From: Geobacter sp.
GTDB lineage: Bacteria > Desulfobacterota > Desulfuromonadia > Geobacterales > Geobacteraceae
DNA: 64,000 bases
Direction: 5' to 3'
Assembly: GCA_003574885.1 (NCBI GenBank)
Contig: PJFC01000001.1
Location: 124,001 to 188,000 of the forward strand
The notes under the pieces are model-generated. The model was not told the origin of the DNA. It did not search any database and saw only the letters and a program-made list of their open reading frames with translations. The position numbers and the translations under genes are program-made. How positions within the stretch are numbered: the stretch's first letter is position 1; each line of letters begins with the position of its first letter. This document shows, in pieces, positions 31,277-39,826 of this stretch.

Positions 31277-33369
31277 GCCGTCAGTTCGGCGATGGTGTGC
31301 TGGAATTTCCGCCGGGTCTCACGGATCGCGAAGGGGATGTCCCGCGGCGCCCCCAGCATCCGGAAGCGGGGTGCCAGAGCCTCCTTCAGCCCGTCCAGGG
31401 TCCAGACCGGCTCGCCTGCATCCCGGTACCCCCCCAGCCACTCCTCTTTTTTCGTGAACTCTTCCAGCCAAGTGTAGGGTGAGGTTATCACCAGCAGCCC
31501 GCCGGGATTCATCCGCTCGTGGATGGTAGAGAGAAAGAGGCGCGGCGCGTAGAGCCGGTCGATCAGGTTGGCGGCCAGCACCAGGTCATAGCCGGTAAAC
31601 TTGTCCGGCAGGTTGCAGGCGTCCGCCTGGAAAAACGCCACCCGGTCCCGGACTTCCGCCAGCCCCAGTTCGGCCAGCCCGATTTCGTGGAAGGAGACGA
31701 TCTCCCCCTCCTCGGGGAGGGCAAAACGGAGGTACCCCTCCTCCTGCATCCGGGCAGCAAGGCGGAAGAAGCGGGTGGAGAAGTCGAGCCCGGTGACCCG
31801 TTCGAAGCCCCCCTTCGCCAGCTCGAATGAGGCCCGCCCCACGGCGCATCCCAGGTCGAGAGCTGCGCCTTTCGTGCGCCCTTCCATAAGTTCCAGGCAT
31901 ATCCGGGCACAGGTAACCGTGAAATTGGCCACGTCGAAATGGGCCGGACCGTAGTGGGCATCGCAGTACTGGGCGGCCAGGGTGTCGGTCTCGTACTGGT
32001 CCTGGTGGATGACCACCGGTGCGGCGCTCTCCACGTAACGGAAACCGGCATGCTGGAAGAAATGGCGCCGGAAGGCATAGCGGGAGTCGCGGGTCGCCTC
32101 GTTGCCGGTGGATATCCAGGAGCCCCCCTTGATCAGGTTGTGGCGGGTGTCGAAGGTGGGGGTGGAGAAATCGTCATACCAGGGGTGGATCTTGAACCCG
32201 TGGAAAGGATAGATGGGGGTCTCGGTCCACTGCCAGACATTCCCGAGGACATCGTAGAATGGGCCGAAGGGGAAGCGGTCCACCGGGCAGGAGGAGCTCC
32301 AGAACTCCAGGTTGATGTTGCCGGGCGCCTTGTCCCAATACGGCTGGTCGGGGATGGCACAGACGTCCCGCAGCCGGTTCCACTCGTCCTCGGTGGGAAG
32401 GCGGACCGGCCGGCCGCTCAGTTCGGCTTTCCAGTTGCAGAAGGCCTTCGCCTCAAGATAGTTCACCTCCGCCGGCCAGTTCCAGGGAAGGGGAATGACC
32501 GAGGCCATGGTGCGCAGCTTCCAGCCGTCACCGTTCCCGATCCAGAAGAGCGGATGCTCTGCCTGTTTGAACTCCCGCCAGTTCCACCCCTCCTCAGTCC
32601 ACCATCGCTGTTCGCGGTAGCCGCCAGCCTCGATGAACGCCAGGAACTCACGGTTGGATACCAGGTAGCGGGAAGCGGTGAAACCATCCACCTCCACCTC
32701 GTGCCGGCCATATTCGTTGTCCCAGCCGTAGAGTGGATGGTCCTCCGGTTTCCCCAGGACAACTTTCCCCCCTGCCACCGGCAGCAGTTCATTGGCCGGC
32801 GGATCACCCGATTCGCCGCAAATGTCCCAGAAGGGGAGCTGCACTACCTGATCGAGGGGAAGCTGGCGGATCAGCACCGATGAAGTCTCCAGGTGGATAC
32901 GCTCGTGCTCGATCCCCATCATGATTCCCCAGAAGGGGTCCTCCCAGGTGATGGGAAGCGTGAGGGGAAGAGTACGGATCAGGCCGTCCACCAGCTCGCG
33001 GGCCTTGTCCCGGTACTCCTTCACCGCCTGGCGGGTCGGCCAGTCGTAGTGGGTGGCGTCCAGGTCATCCCAGGACATTTCGTCCACCCCCACGGCGAAC
33101 ATTGATTCGAAGCGGGGGTTGATCCGGGTGTCGATCACCCGGGCAATGGTCAGCTTGTTGATGAAGAAGGTTGCGGTGTGGCCGAAATAGAAGATGAGCG
33201 GATGCCGGAGCCGGTCGGCCCGCAGGTAGAAGGTGTCGTCATACTTCAGGGTTTCATAGAGCTTCTCGTCGATGTCGAAGGTGCGGTGGAAATACTCCAG
33301 TATCTCCATCCGCTTCAGTTCAGGGTCCCCTTCATTCAGGACGGTGGTACGGGTTTTCTTCAGGTCCAT
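31261..33369 (-). CDS. ovoA: 5-histidylcysteine sulfoxide synthase / 4-mercaptohistidine N1-methyltransferase
   Basis: About 702 residues. N-terminal DinB-like domain with iron ligands in YFGHTATFF and GIEHERIHLET; central FGE-sulfatase domain (GGKVVLGKPEDHPLYGWDNEYG, YLVSNREFLAFIEAGGY, LPTEDEWNRL, NVWQWTETP, IKGGSWISTGNEATRDSRYAFRRHF); C-terminal SAM methyltransferase with ALDLGCAVGRASFELA. This three-domain order defines OvoA, the iron enzyme that joins cysteine to C5 of histidine, and whose methyltransferase makes ovothiol A. The ATG at 33369 is preferred (GGAGAG upstream), 33405 is possible. Divergent from an MFS transporter. Confidence 0.94.
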   Translation of the reverse strand: MDLKKTRTTVLNEGDPELKRMEILEYFHRTFDIDEKLYETLKYDDTFYLRADRLRHPLIFYFGHTATFFINKLTIARVIDTRINPRFESMFAVGVDEMSWDDLDATHYDWPTRQAVKEYRDKARELVDGLIRTLPLTLPITWEDPFWGIMMGIEHERIHLETSSVLIRQLPLDQVVQLPFWDICGESGDPPANELLPVAGGKVVLGKPEDHPLYGWDNEYGRHEVEVDGFTASRYLVSNREFLAFIEAGGYREQRWWTEEGWNWREFKQAEHPLFWIGNGDGWKLRTMASVIPLPWNWPAEVNYLEAKAFCNWKAELSGRPVRLPTEDEWNRLRDVCAIPDQPYWDKAPGNINLEFWSSSCPVDRFPFGPFYDVLGNVWQWTETPIYPFHGFKIHPWYDDFSTPTFDTRHNLIKGGSWISTGNEATRDSRYAFRRHFFQHAGFRYVESAAPVVIHQDQYETDTLAAQYCDAHYGPAHFDVANFTVTCARICLELMEGRTKGAALDLGCAVGRASFELAKGGFERVTGLDFSTRFFRLAARMQEEGYLRFALPEEGEIVSFHEIGLAELGLAEVRDRVAFFQADACNLPDKFTGYDLVLAANLIDRLYAPRLFLSTIHERMNPGGLLVITSPYTWLEEFTKKEEWLGGYRDAGEPVWTLDGLKEALAPRFRMLGAPRDIPFAIRETRRKFQHTIAELTAWELV

Positions 33370-33618
33370 GGCTTCACTCTCCGTGTCATTGGCAATGCGG
33401 CGCATAGAAGTGCCTTCTGAAGTATACCACGGAGACCGGACTTCTTCCTCTATGGGAGCAAAGCCATATCTTTCAGGATATCCGTCAGTTTCTTCACGTC
33501 AGGAGCCCTCATCTGCAACCCTTCCGACGGCCATCCCCCCCTGTTTTTCCTTGCCTCACTTCCGGTTCCCCTATAGGATTGTCGACACCCTATCCAATAG
33601 TCCAAGGAAGCCCCGTCC

Positions 33619-34776
33619 ATGTTCGAACCGCACCAGAAACCTATGTTCCGCTTCCTGGCCGTCCTCACCGCCGCCTCCATGGTCGGCCTGCAGGGATATT
33701 CCATCCTTATCAATAACTTCGCCGTGGAAATGGTACATCTGGAGGGGAAGCACATCGGCATCATCCAGTCGGTGCGGGAGATCCCGGGTTTTCTGGCCCT
33801 GACCGCCGTTTATGTGATGATGATGGTCCGCGAACACCGCCTGTCGGCCTTCTCCATCGTTCTGCTCGGCATTGGCGTCGGCATGACCGGCTTCTTTCCC
33901 TCCTTCTCCGGCATCGCACTCACCTGCCTCGTCATGAGCTTCGGTTTCCATTATTATGAAACCACCAACCAGTCCCTGACCCTCCAGTACTTCTCCACCC
34001 ACCTCTCCCCCCTGGTGATGGGAAAGCTGCGGAGCCTAGCGGCCATCTCCAGCATCGTCGCGGCCGGCGCCATCTGGGTCATGGGGGGATTCCTGGACTA
34101 CCGGGGGATGTTCCTGGCACTGGGAGGAGTGGTCTTTTGCCTGGGTATCTGGGCACTCTTCCAGGACCCGACCCACGAGAGCATCCCCCCCCAGCGGTTG
34201 AGGATGTTTCTGAAACGGCGCTACTGGCTCTACTACGCCCTCACCTTCATGTCAGGCGCCCGGCGCCAGATATTCATGGTCTTCTCCATATTCCTCCTGG
34301 TGAAACTCTTCCACTTCTCGGTGCGGGAGATGACCATCCTCTTCATCATCAACAACGCCGTCAACTGGTTCGTCAACCCCCTCATCGGCCGCGCCATTAA
34401 CGCCTTCGGCGAACGGCTCCTCTGCTCCATCGAGTACATCGGCGTCGTGGCGATTTTTCTCACTTACGCCTATGCATCGTCCAAGGGAACAGTAGCCGCC
34501 ATGTACATCATCGACTCCATCCTCTTCAACTTCGCCGTGGCCATCCGGACCTATTTCCAGAAGATTGCCGATCGCGAGGACATCGCCCCCACCTCGGCCG
34601 TCGGCTTCACCATCAACCACATCGCCGCCGTTTTCCTCCCTGCCCTGGGGGGGTACCTCTGGATGATCGACTACCGGATCCCCTTTATCAGCGGCGCAGC
34701 CCTGGGTGTGGTCTCCCTGGTCCTGGCCCAGTTCATCCGGCTCCCGGCCAGGACCGGGCAGGCCGCCGCTCACTGA
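33619..34776 (+). CDS. MFS transporter
   Basis: 385 residues with about ten to twelve hydrophobic segments and MFS-like loops (GKHIGIIQSVREIPGFLALTAVYVMM, GFLDYRGMFLALGGVVFCLGIW, IADREDIAPTSAVGFTINHIAAVFLPALGGYLW). AAGGAAG precedes the ATG. It diverges from ovoA over a 249-base region that probably holds both promoters. Transport of a thiol or thiohistidine is possible from context but unproven. Confidence 0.82.
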   Translation: MFEPHQKPMFRFLAVLTAASMVGLQGYSILINNFAVEMVHLEGKHIGIIQSVREIPGFLALTAVYVMMMVREHRLSAFSIVLLGIGVGMTGFFPSFSGIALTCLVMSFGFHYYETTNQSLTLQYFSTHLSPLVMGKLRSLAAISSIVAAGAIWVMGGFLDYRGMFLALGGVVFCLGIWALFQDPTHESIPPQRLRMFLKRRYWLYYALTFMSGARRQIFMVFSIFLLVKLFHFSVREMTILFIINNAVNWFVNPLIGRAINAFGERLLCSIEYIGVVAIFLTYAYASSKGTVAAMYIIDSILFNFAVAIRTYFQKIADREDIAPTSAVGFTINHIAAVFLPALGGYLWMIDYRIPFISGAALGVVSLVLAQFIRLPARTGQAAAH

Positions 34777-34874
34777 CCGGCTTCCCGTAGCAGTTTTTCA
34801 CCGAACTGCTGGGGTATGGCGAGGTTTGTGGTATCTTTTACCTGGATGCCAACTCATCTTCTCAGGAGCCCCCC

Positions 34875-36668
34875 GTGTCATCGCTCCCCCATCATAACCA
34901 CGCAGCCGGATCGTGCCGTGTTCGTCGCGGCATGAGGGCGCTTTTCCTTTTCCTGGCGCTCCTGCTCGTCCCCTTCCATGCCGGTTCCGTTGTCGCCGAG
35001 ACGCTTTCGTCCCATCCGAACAATGTGATCGTCGTGGGGGGAGACCGGGATTACCCCCCCTACGAGTTCATCGACCGGGACGGCAATCCGTCCGGCTACA
35101 ACGTGGAACTCACCAAGGCCATCGCCAACGTGATGGGGATGAAGGTCGAGTTCCGCCTCGGCGGCTGGTCGGAGATGCGCACCGCCCTGCAGAACGGCAC
35201 GGTCGACGTGCTTCAGGGTATCTCCTATTCGGATGAGCGGGTGAACGAAGTCGACTTTTCCCTCCCCCATACCATCGTCAACCACGCGATCTTCGCCCGC
35301 CGTGATTCTCCCATGATCAACTCCCTCAAGGAAGTCGAGGGGAAGAGCGTGGCAGTCCATCGGGGGGGGATCATGCACGATCTCCTGGCCAGGAAGGGCT
35401 TTGCCGGGAAACTGGTCCTGACCGACACCCCCGCCGACGCCCTGCGCCTCCTTGCCGCGGGGAAATGCGACTACGCCATCGTGGCCATCGTCCCGGGGAT
35501 GTATCTCATCCGTGAACTGAAGCTGACCAACCTGCTGCCGGTGGTGCGTAACGTGGCCACCTACCGTTACTGCTACGCGGTGAAGAAGGGGAACAAGGAG
35601 CTCCTCTCCCGCTTCGACGAGGGGCTGGCCATCCTCAAGCAGACCGGGCAGCACCAGGCGATCTACGAAAAGTGGCTGGGGGTGCTGGAACCGGAGCGGG
35701 TAGACTGGCGGACCATCGTCAAGTACGGGGCGGTGGTGGTGATTCCCCTGGTCCTGCTGCTCGGTGGTTTTGCCCTCTGGTCCCGGACCCTGCACCAGCA
35801 GGTGGCCCTGCGCACCGCCGACCTGACGCGGGAGATCTCCGAGCGCCGGCATGCCGAGGAGGAACTGCTCCTCAACCAGCAACAGCTGGTCCAGGCCGAC
35901 AAGATGGCGGCCTTGGGGGTCCTGGTCTCCGGCGTGGCCCACGAGATCAACAACCCCACCGGTCTCATCCTGCTGGATATCCCGATCCTGAAGCGGGCCC
36001 ACCGGGACACGGCCCCCATCCTGGAAGAACACTTCCGGGAACGGGGGGATTTCCCCATCGGCGGGGTCCCCTATACGGAGATGCGGGACGAGATTCCACG
36101 GATACATGACGAAATGCTGGAGGGAGCCCACCGGATCAAGCGTATCGTCAACGACCTGAAGGATTTTGCCCGGCGGGACGACACGGGGGACAAGGGGGCC
36201 ATGGACTTCGCCGCCGTCGTGAAGACGGCGATACGCCTGGTCGATCCGACCATCCGCAAGGCGACGAACAGCTTCACCGCTGCCTGCGAGGAAGAACTTC
36301 CCCAGGTCTGGGGGAACGCCCAGCGGATCGAGCAGGTAGTAGTCAACCTGCTCCTCAATGCTTGCCAGGCCCTTCCCGACACGGCTCGGAAGATTGCACT
36401 CGACATTCGCCACGACCGGGAGCAGGGGCAGGTCGTCCTGCAAGTCCGTGATGAAGGGGTCGGCATCGATCCCGAGCACCTCTCCCGGCTGACCGACCCC
36501 TTTTTCACCACGAAAAGGGACAGCGGCGGAACCGGTCTCGGCCTGTCGGTTTCCGCCGGTATCGTCAAGGAGCATGGCGGAACCCTCACCTTCGAATCGG
36601 AAGTCGGCAAGGGGACTACCGTGACGCTGATGCTGCCCACGGCCGGGAATGATCAATCCGACACCTGA
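34875..36668 (+). CDS. Sensor histidine kinase with periplasmic amino-acid-type binding domain
   Basis: 597 residues from a GTG start (AGGAG upstream). Signal peptide or anchor at 20-42, then a type-3 solute-binding domain (VVGGDRDYPPYEFIDRDGNPSGYNVELTKAIANVMG through YEKWLG), a membrane helix (VVVIPLVLLLGGFALWS), and a cytoplasmic kinase: H-box LVSGVAHEINNPTG, N-box NLLLNACQAL, G-boxes VRDEGVGIDP and GGTGLGLSVS. It should bind a small organic solute outside and phosphorylate the sigma54 regulator that follows 29 bases downstream. Confidence 0.92.
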   Translation: MSSLPHHNHAAGSCRVRRGMRALFLFLALLLVPFHAGSVVAETLSSHPNNVIVVGGDRDYPPYEFIDRDGNPSGYNVELTKAIANVMGMKVEFRLGGWSEMRTALQNGTVDVLQGISYSDERVNEVDFSLPHTIVNHAIFARRDSPMINSLKEVEGKSVAVHRGGIMHDLLARKGFAGKLVLTDTPADALRLLAAGKCDYAIVAIVPGMYLIRELKLTNLLPVVRNVATYRYCYAVKKGNKELLSRFDEGLAILKQTGQHQAIYEKWLGVLEPERVDWRTIVKYGAVVVIPLVLLLGGFALWSRTLHQQVALRTADLTREISERRHAEEELLLNQQQLVQADKMAALGVLVSGVAHEINNPTGLILLDIPILKRAHRDTAPILEEHFRERGDFPIGGVPYTEMRDEIPRIHDEMLEGAHRIKRIVNDLKDFARRDDTGDKGAMDFAAVVKTAIRLVDPTIRKATNSFTAACEEELPQVWGNAQRIEQVVVNLLLNACQALPDTARKIALDIRHDREQGQVVLQVRDEGVGIDPEHLSRLTDPFFTTKRDSGGTGLGLSVSAGIVKEHGGTLTFESEVGKGTTVTLMLPTAGNDQSDT

Positions 36669-36697
36669 CCACCCTCGGTACCAGAGAGGAATACTCC

Positions 36698-38113
36698 ATG
36701 AGTGAATCGCCTTACCCCAGCTACAGGATTCTCCTCGTCGACGACGAGCCGGCATGGCTCAAGTCGCTTTCGCTCACCCTCAGGAGCTGCGCGGGTCTGA
36801 CCAACATCGTCACCTGCCAGGAGAGCCGAGAGGTCATGAGCATCCTGGACCGGGGAGGAATCGGGCTGGTGCTCCTCGATCTCACCATGCCCCACCTGTC
36901 GGGAGAAGAGCTCCTCCGGCAGATCGGCGAGCGCCACCCCGAGATAACAACCATCGTGGTGAGCGGCCTCAATCAGCTGGAGACCGCTGTTCGCTGCATG
37001 CGGCTTGGCGCTTACGATTACTTCATCAAGACCGACGAGGAGGACCGGATTGTCGGAGGGGTGCTCAGGGCGGTGCGGATGGTGGAGATACAGCACGAGT
37101 TCCAGGAGATGTCCAGCCGGCTCGTCTCCGGTGAGCTCCGCCGCCCCGAGGCGTTTTCTGCCATCGTCACCGGGGACCGGGGAATGCTGGCCGTTTTCTC
37201 CTACATTGAAGCGGTGGCGACGAGCCCCCAACCGCTCCTCATCACCGGTGAGAGCGGCGTCGGCAAGGAGCTCATCGCCCATGCCGCCCATACCCTGAGC
37301 AGCTGCCGGGGCAAGCTGGTTGCGGTCAACGTGGCAGGGCTCGACGACACCATCTTTGCCGATACCCTCTTCGGCCACGTGCGGGGGGCCTACACGGGGG
37401 CGGAGACGGTCCGCCGCGGGATGGTGGAAGAGGCGGCCGACGGCACCCTGTTCCTCGACGAGATCGGCGACCTGAGCATCCCCTCCCAGGTGAAACTCCT
37501 CCGCCTGCTCCAGGAGGGAGAGTATTTCCCCCTCGGTACCGACCAGCCCAAACGAATCAAGGCGCGGGTCATCGTCGCCACCCACCGGAACCTGTCCGCC
37601 AAAGAGGCGGCGGGAGAGTTCCGCCGGGACCTCTACTACCGGCTCCGCACTCACAAGGTTCATGTTCCGCCGCTCCGGGAACGGAAGAGTGATATCCCGC
37701 TCCTCCTCAACCATTTCCTCGCCGAGGCGGCCCGCACCCTCGGGAAGAAAAAACCGAGCCCCCCCAAGGGGCTGGCCCAGTTCCTCGCAACCTACCGCTT
37801 TCCCGGCAACGTGCGCGAACTGAAGGCCATGGTCTACGACGCCGTCAGCGTCCATCGCGACGGGCTGCTCTCCATGGACTCCTTCGCCGCCGCCGTGGAG
37901 CAGGGACGGACGGAGGGGGGACCTGCCGCGGCTGCGCCCTCCCGGCAGAATCCCTTCGCCGGCTTTGCCGAACTTCCCACCTTCAGTGAAGCAGCAGGCT
38001 TCCTAGTGATGGAAGCCATGGAACGGGCTAGCGGAAACCAGACCCTGGCGGCGCGACTCCTCGGCATATCCCAGCCGGCACTCAACAAGCGGCTCAAGAT
38101 GATGCGGGGTTGA
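36698..38113 (+). CDS. Sigma54-dependent response regulator (NtrC family)
   Basis: 471 residues. Receiver domain (RILLVDDEPAWL with DD, phospho-Asp in LVLLDLTMPHLS, FIKTDEED), AAA+ domain with Walker A ITGESGVGKELIAH, a GAYTGA loop in place of GAFTGA, Walker B DGTLFLDEIGDL, sensor motifs, and a C-terminal Fis-type helix-turn-helix (NQTLAARLLGISQPALNKRL). It activates transcription from -24/-12 promoters; the dcuA promoter just downstream is the obvious target. Good ribosome binding site GAGAGGAA. Confidence 0.94.
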   Translation: MSESPYPSYRILLVDDEPAWLKSLSLTLRSCAGLTNIVTCQESREVMSILDRGGIGLVLLDLTMPHLSGEELLRQIGERHPEITTIVVSGLNQLETAVRCMRLGAYDYFIKTDEEDRIVGGVLRAVRMVEIQHEFQEMSSRLVSGELRRPEAFSAIVTGDRGMLAVFSYIEAVATSPQPLLITGESGVGKELIAHAAHTLSSCRGKLVAVNVAGLDDTIFADTLFGHVRGAYTGAETVRRGMVEEAADGTLFLDEIGDLSIPSQVKLLRLLQEGEYFPLGTDQPKRIKARVIVATHRNLSAKEAAGEFRRDLYYRLRTHKVHVPPLRERKSDIPLLLNHFLAEAARTLGKKKPSPPKGLAQFLATYRFPGNVRELKAMVYDAVSVHRDGLLSMDSFAAAVEQGRTEGGPAAAAPSRQNPFAGFAELPTFSEAAGFLVMEAMERASGNQTLAARLLGISQPALNKRLKMMRG

Positions 38114-38117
38114 CCAC

Positions 38118-38229
38118 GTATAACCCGAGGTTATACCCATAACCGTTTGTTATAAACTGGCTTAACAGTTTGACATCATTACGATTTAACACATCGCTCC
38201 CCCGCCGGTATAACCTGCGGTTATGCCGG
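38118..38229. promoter_or_regulatory. Three palindromic activator sites upstream of dcuA
   Basis: GTATAACC-CGA-GGTTATAC at 38118-38136 (perfect), ATAAC-CGTTT-GTTAT at 38139-38153, and CCGGTATAACC-TGC-GGTTATGCCGG at 38205-38229 (one mismatch). The shared TATAACC-N3-GGTTATA core and location 75-185 bases before a sigma54 promoter fit enhancer sites for the adjacent NtrC-type regulator. Confidence 0.75.
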
Positions 38230-38301
38230 TTTCCCCGCCACAAAACCTGCCCACGACCAAATAGCGCAGTACTTTCAGCATGTTGCAAATAAATTCCTTT
38301 C

Positions 38302-38317
38302 TGGCATTGTCCATGCT
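38302..38317 (+). promoter_or_regulatory. Sigma54 (-24/-12) promoter of dcuA
   Basis: TGGCATTGTCCATGCT has GG and GC exactly 10 bases apart and a TGGCA -24 element. It lies 70 bases upstream of the dcuA start. Confidence 0.7.
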
Positions 38318-38386
38318 CTTACCTCTGCAGAAAGAGACGGGCGACCAACTGACCCGTCCAGCTCATGGTAAGAATGGAGGTTCGTC

Positions 38387-39715
38387 ATGGCAATGTTCTG
38401 GATCCAATTTGTGCTCGTCCTCGGTGCCATCCTCATCGGTATCAGACGGGGCGGGGTGGCCCTCGGTCTCATCGGCGGGCTCGGTGTAGCGCTGCTCACG
38501 CTCGGGTTCCGCAGCTCTCCTGCCGAGCCGCCGATCAGCGTCATGCTCATCATCCTGGCGGTGGTTACCGCTGCGGCGACGCTACAGGTTGCCGGCGGCC
38601 TCGACTACCTGGTGCAGCTCACCGAAAAGCTGCTGCGCGCTCATCCCAAGTACGTGACCATCCTCGCCCCGCTCAGCACGTTTTTCCTGACAGTTTGCGT
38701 CGGTACCGGCCACGCGGTGTACGCGCTGCTGCCGGTCATTGCCGATGTCGCCATCAAGACCGGTACCCGGCCGGAACGGCCCATGGCGATCGCCAGCGTC
38801 GCCTCCCAGATGGGGATCACCGCCAGCCCGGTGGCCGCGGCTGTCACCTTCTTTCTCGGTTTTGCCGCCAAAACCGGTCATCCCGTCACCCTCATCGATA
38901 TCATCTCCGTAACCATGCCGGCAGGGATTGTCGGTGTCGTGGCTGCCTCGGCCTGGAGCTTCAACCGAGGCAAGGATCTGGACAAGGACTTCGAGTACCA
39001 GGGACGTCTGCAGGACCCGGAGTTCCACAAATCGATCAACACCAACGTCACCACCCTCGACAAAAAAATCACCACCACAGCCAAGGTGTCGGTGGCACTT
39101 TTTTTCACCGGCGTGGCCACCATTATCCTCTTCGCCGTCTGGCCAAACCTGCTCCCCCTTGGCGCCGACAAGAAGCCGGTGCCGATGACCACGGTCGTCC
39201 AGTTCGTCATGCTCGCCTATGGCGCCTTCATCATGTTCGCCGGCAATGTCAAAGCTAAGGAGATCGCCAATTCGAGCGTCTTCATCGCCGGCATGACCGC
39301 CGTCGTCTCCATCTTCGGCATCGCCTGGATGAGCGACACCTTCATCACCGCCAACAAGAAGTTCCTGGTTGACAACATCGGGATCATGGTGAAGATGGCG
39401 CCCTGGACCTTTGCCATCGCCACCTTCTGCATCTCCGCCTTCGTCAAGAGCCAGGCCGCCACGCTGGCCATAACCCTGCCGCTCGGGCTGGCACTCGGGC
39501 TGCCGGTGACGCTCCTGCTCGGGCTCGTCCCCGCCAGCTACGCGTACTTCTTCTTCGCCTTCTATCCGAGCGACCTGGCGGCCATCAACTTCGACCGCAC
39601 CGGCACCACCCGGATCGGCAAATACCTCCTCAACCACAGCTTCATGATCCCTGGCCTCATCGGCGTCGGCGTCTCCACCGTGGTGGCGTACTTCATCGCA
39701 AGCGCCATCCTGTAA
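38387..39715 (+). CDS. dcuA: Anaerobic C4-dicarboxylate transporter, DcuA/DcuB type
   Basis: 442 residues with ten or more membrane helices and family motifs AGGLDYLVQLTEKLLRAHPKYVTILAPLSTFFLTVCVGTGHAVYALLPVIADVA, ERPMAIASVASQMGITASPVAAA, and FFAFYPSDLAAINFDRTGTTRIGKYLLNHSFMIPGLI. It exchanges or takes up fumarate, succinate, malate and aspartate in anaerobic growth. GGAGG precedes the ATG. Promoter architecture and the two-component pair upstream indicate dicarboxylate-responsive sigma54 control. Confidence 0.93.
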   Translation: MAMFWIQFVLVLGAILIGIRRGGVALGLIGGLGVALLTLGFRSSPAEPPISVMLIILAVVTAAATLQVAGGLDYLVQLTEKLLRAHPKYVTILAPLSTFFLTVCVGTGHAVYALLPVIADVAIKTGTRPERPMAIASVASQMGITASPVAAAVTFFLGFAAKTGHPVTLIDIISVTMPAGIVGVVAASAWSFNRGKDLDKDFEYQGRLQDPEFHKSINTNVTTLDKKITTTAKVSVALFFTGVATIILFAVWPNLLPLGADKKPVPMTTVVQFVMLAYGAFIMFAGNVKAKEIANSSVFIAGMTAVVSIFGIAWMSDTFITANKKFLVDNIGIMVKMAPWTFAIATFCISAFVKSQAATLAITLPLGLALGLPVTLLLGLVPASYAYFFFAFYPSDLAAINFDRTGTTRIGKYLLNHSFMIPGLIGVGVSTVVAYFIASAIL

Positions 39716-39740
39716 CGGCAAAGCGTCAGGCCGTCTGCAC

Positions 39741-39781
39741 AAAAAAAAGCTGGGATGCCTCAAGGCACCCCAGCTTTTTTT
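39741..39781. terminator. Bidirectional terminator between dcuA and MASE3 kinase
   Basis: AAAAAAAGCTGGG-A-TGCC-TCAA-GGCA-C-CCCAGCTTTTTTT, an almost perfect hairpin with A and T tracts on either side, between convergent genes. Confidence 0.93.
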
Positions 39782-39826
39782 ACGTCTCTCCCCCAGCTTC
39801 TCCGGGTCACCGACCTTCCTGTTCCC

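Noticed and set aside
33450-33764. 104-aa minus-strand ORF between ovoA and MFS genes
   Set aside because: Mostly antisense to the MFS gene start; the short tail (MRAPDVKKLTDIL) looks protein-like but has no start signal.
34878-36755. Minus-strand 625-aa ORF over the sensor kinase
   Set aside because: Shadow frame of an intact kinase with all boxes.
38582-39763. Minus-strand 393-aa ORF over dcuA
   Set aside because: Asp/Gly/His-rich shadow of a membrane transporter gene, and it reads into the terminator.
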